From an uncultured Gammaproteobacteria bacterium (GTDB lineage Bacteria > Pseudomonadota > Gammaproteobacteria > SZUA-140), in contig CALZIG010000233.1 of the NCBI GenBank assembly GCA_945787585.1, positions 1-9,475 of the forward strand: a DNA stretch of 9,475 nucleotides, written 5' to 3'. The notes under the pieces were generated by a model. It had not been told where the DNA came from and made no database searches. It saw only the letters and a program-made list of their open reading frames with translations. Shown in pieces: positions 8,043-9,475 of the stretch (positions within the stretch are counted from its first letter, which is position 1; the number at the start of each line of letters is the position of its first letter). Position numbers and translations under genes: made by a program.

Positions 8043-9475
8043 ATGACAGACCTTAAAAAACGGCTAGAAGGGCTTACTCCTGAAAAGCGAGCTTTATTAA
8101 TCAAGAAGCTTGCGCAGAAGCAGGCGGCTGAAAAGATTGACATCGCATCTGATAAAATCACGGCGAACCCTGCCCAGCGTTATGATCCTTTTCCGTTGAC
8201 TGAACTTCAGCAGGCGTACTGGATTGGACGCAGTGGCGCATTTGAGATGGGTAAAGTCGCGGGCTATGCTTATCATGAAATTGAAGATGAACTTGACTAT
8301 GCGCGTTTAAATGAGGCGTTTTGTAAGCTTATAGTGCGGCATGAAATGATGCGGGTTGTGATCAGTCGCGATGGTGATCAGCGGATTTTAGAGGAGACAC
8401 CCGACTATAAAATAGATTATGTCGACCTTACGCAGCACGATGAAGGTGCGCGCGAGAAGAAGTTGGCGGAGCTGCGATACAATATTTCACATCAGGTGCT
8501 ACCTTCAGACCAGTGGCCACTGTTTACCATTACTGCGGCACAATTGAGAGATGGACTGTTACGGCTGCATATCGGTTTCGATGCGCTGATTGTAGATGGC
8601 TGGAGTTTGACGGTGATTTTCACCGAATGGGCGCAGCTTTATCATCGTCCTGATGAGCCATTGCCCCCGCTTAATCTGACATTTAGAGATTATGTATTTG
8701 CTGAGCGCGCGTTAAAAAAATCAAGTAAATTTAAAGCAGATGCCGATTACTGGAAGCAACGCATTGATCGCATGTCTGCAGCACCAGATCTGCCGCTTGC
8801 CAAAACACCTCAGGAAGTTGACGAGGGACGCTTTACCCGGCTAGGCCTTAAACTGGGCGCAACTAGCTGGAACAGTATTAAACAGCACTGCAATCAAAGT
8901 GGTGTCACCCCCATTGTGGTTTTGCTAACGGCATACGCTTATGTGATTGCGATGTGGAGTCAAAGTCGAAATTTCTGTCTGAATATCCCTCAGTTTAATC
9001 GTTTTCCACTCGACCCTCAGGTCAACAACATTGTCGGTGAGGCCGCTTCATTTAGCCTGCTGGATATCGATATTGGTGACAAGGCCCATTTTCTCGATGA
9101 GGCGAAAGTGGTGCAGCAGCAGTTATGGAATGACCTGGATCATAACTATTTTACTGGCGTAGATATTTTGAGAGAGCTTTCAACGCAGGGTAAGAGTGGT
9201 TCTGAGAGTCTGAAACCGGTGGTGTTTACCGGTGCACCACAGGCCCCCGATGGCACGAGTGCGTATACCGTTAATGCGGCAAGATTGATTGGTAATGTCA
9301 CTTTTGCCGTTAATCAGACGCCGCAGGTCTGGCTTGATAATCATATTTATGAATATAAGGGTGTCTTAGGTGTTGACTGGGACTATGTCAGCGAGCTTTT
9401 CCCGGATGGGCTGCAGGAGGATATGGGACATGCCTATATTCAGCTACTGGAGTGGCTAGCCGCTGATCAATCTGC
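8043..9475 (+). CDS. Partial NRPS beginning with a heterocyclization (Cy) domain
   Basis: The frame is open from ATG 8043 to the window end (477 full codons) and lacks its C-terminus. Residues 1-31 form a basic predicted helix (LTPEKRALLIKKL) typical of the segment before Cy domains and a possible docking element. A Cy domain follows: Cy1 PFPLTELQQAYWIGR at 49-63, RHEMMR, and D180/D185 in FDALIVDGWS. D180/D185 give the DxxxxD motif that replaces HHxxxDG of ordinary C domains. Next come TPIVVLLTAYAYVIAMWS, LNIPQFNRFPLDP, PVVFTG at 392-397 and TPQVWLD ending at D432. T396 and D432 align with the threonine and aspartate implicated in cyclodehydration in characterised Cy domains. The usual GDFTS is replaced by GEAAS at 332-336. 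Cy domains condense the upstream chain with Cys, Ser or Thr and close a thiazoline or oxazoline ring. The A domain choosing the residue lies beyond the window. It follows NRPS 1 on the same strand and should take its chain from PCP2. Confidence 0.95.
   Translation, partial: MTDLKKRLEGLTPEKRALLIKKLAQKQAAEKIDIASDKITANPAQRYDPFPLTELQQAYWIGRSGAFEMGKVAGYAYHEIEDELDYARLNEAFCKLIVRHEMMRVVISRDGDQRILEETPDYKIDYVDLTQHDEGAREKKLAELRYNISHQVLPSDQWPLFTITAAQLRDGLLRLHIGFDALIVDGWSLTVIFTEWAQLYHRPDEPLPPLNLTFRDYVFAERALKKSSKFKADADYWKQRIDRMSAAPDLPLAKTPQEVDEGRFTRLGLKLGATSWNSIKQHCNQSGVTPIVVLLTAYAYVIAMWSQSRNFCLNIPQFNRFPLDPQVNNIVGEAASFSLLDIDIGDKAHFLDEAKVVQQQLWNDLDHNYFTGVDILRELSTQGKSGSESLKPVVFTGAPQAPDGTSAYTVNAARLIGNVTFAVNQTPQVWLDNHIYEYKGVLGVDWDYVSELFPDGLQEDMGHAYIQLLEWLAADQS

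Overview
This window is part of a nonribosomal peptide synthetase (NRPS) biosynthetic locus, probably from a Gram-negative bacterium. A proteobacterium, perhaps a gammaproteobacterium, is suggested by roughly balanced base composition in the genes, AT-rich spacers and the style of the NRPS domains. Taxonomy cannot be fixed from this window alone.

Layout. Positions 1-291 (minus strand) hold the N-terminal part of a gene running off the left edge, probably a GNAT-fold (FemAB/CelD-like) acyltransferase. Positions 292-928 are an AT-rich divergent intergenic region with only weak candidate promoter signals. At 929-1663 is a stand-alone class I SAM-dependent methyltransferase with a TTG start. At 1731-7904 is a 2057-residue dimodular NRPS ordered A(Thr)-PCP-C(LCL)-A(Gly)-PCP. 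Its second adenylation domain is split between core motifs A4 and A5 by a complete flavin-dependent luciferase-like monooxygenase (LLM) domain of about 357 residues. After a 138-bp AT-rich spacer, a second NRPS starts at 8043 and runs off the right edge. The visible part is a short basic N-terminal helix and one heterocyclization (Cy) domain with the DxxxxD signature.

How the genes could work together (inference). NRPS 1 has no leading condensation domain and no thioesterase, so it looks like the start of an assembly line. A1 reads the textbook threonine code (DFWNIGMVHK) and A2 a glycine-like code (DILQMGMIWK). The C domain would make Thr-Gly on PCP2, and the embedded monooxygenase would oxidise the glycine unit. 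The chain would pass to the Cy domain of NRPS 2, which would join it to a Cys, Ser or Thr and cyclize that residue to a thiazoline or oxazoline. The downstream A domain that would decide which lies outside the window. The methyltransferase could cap a hydroxyl, for example on an alpha-hydroxyglycine, and the divergent acyltransferase could acylate the product or be unrelated.

The most distinctive feature is the monooxygenase-interrupted glycine domain placed inside the chain and directly before a Cy domain. Monooxygenase-interrupted glycine domains are known at the end of the myxothiazol line (terminal amide) and at the start of the althiomycin line (oxime). An internal position feeding a Cy domain predicts different chemistry.
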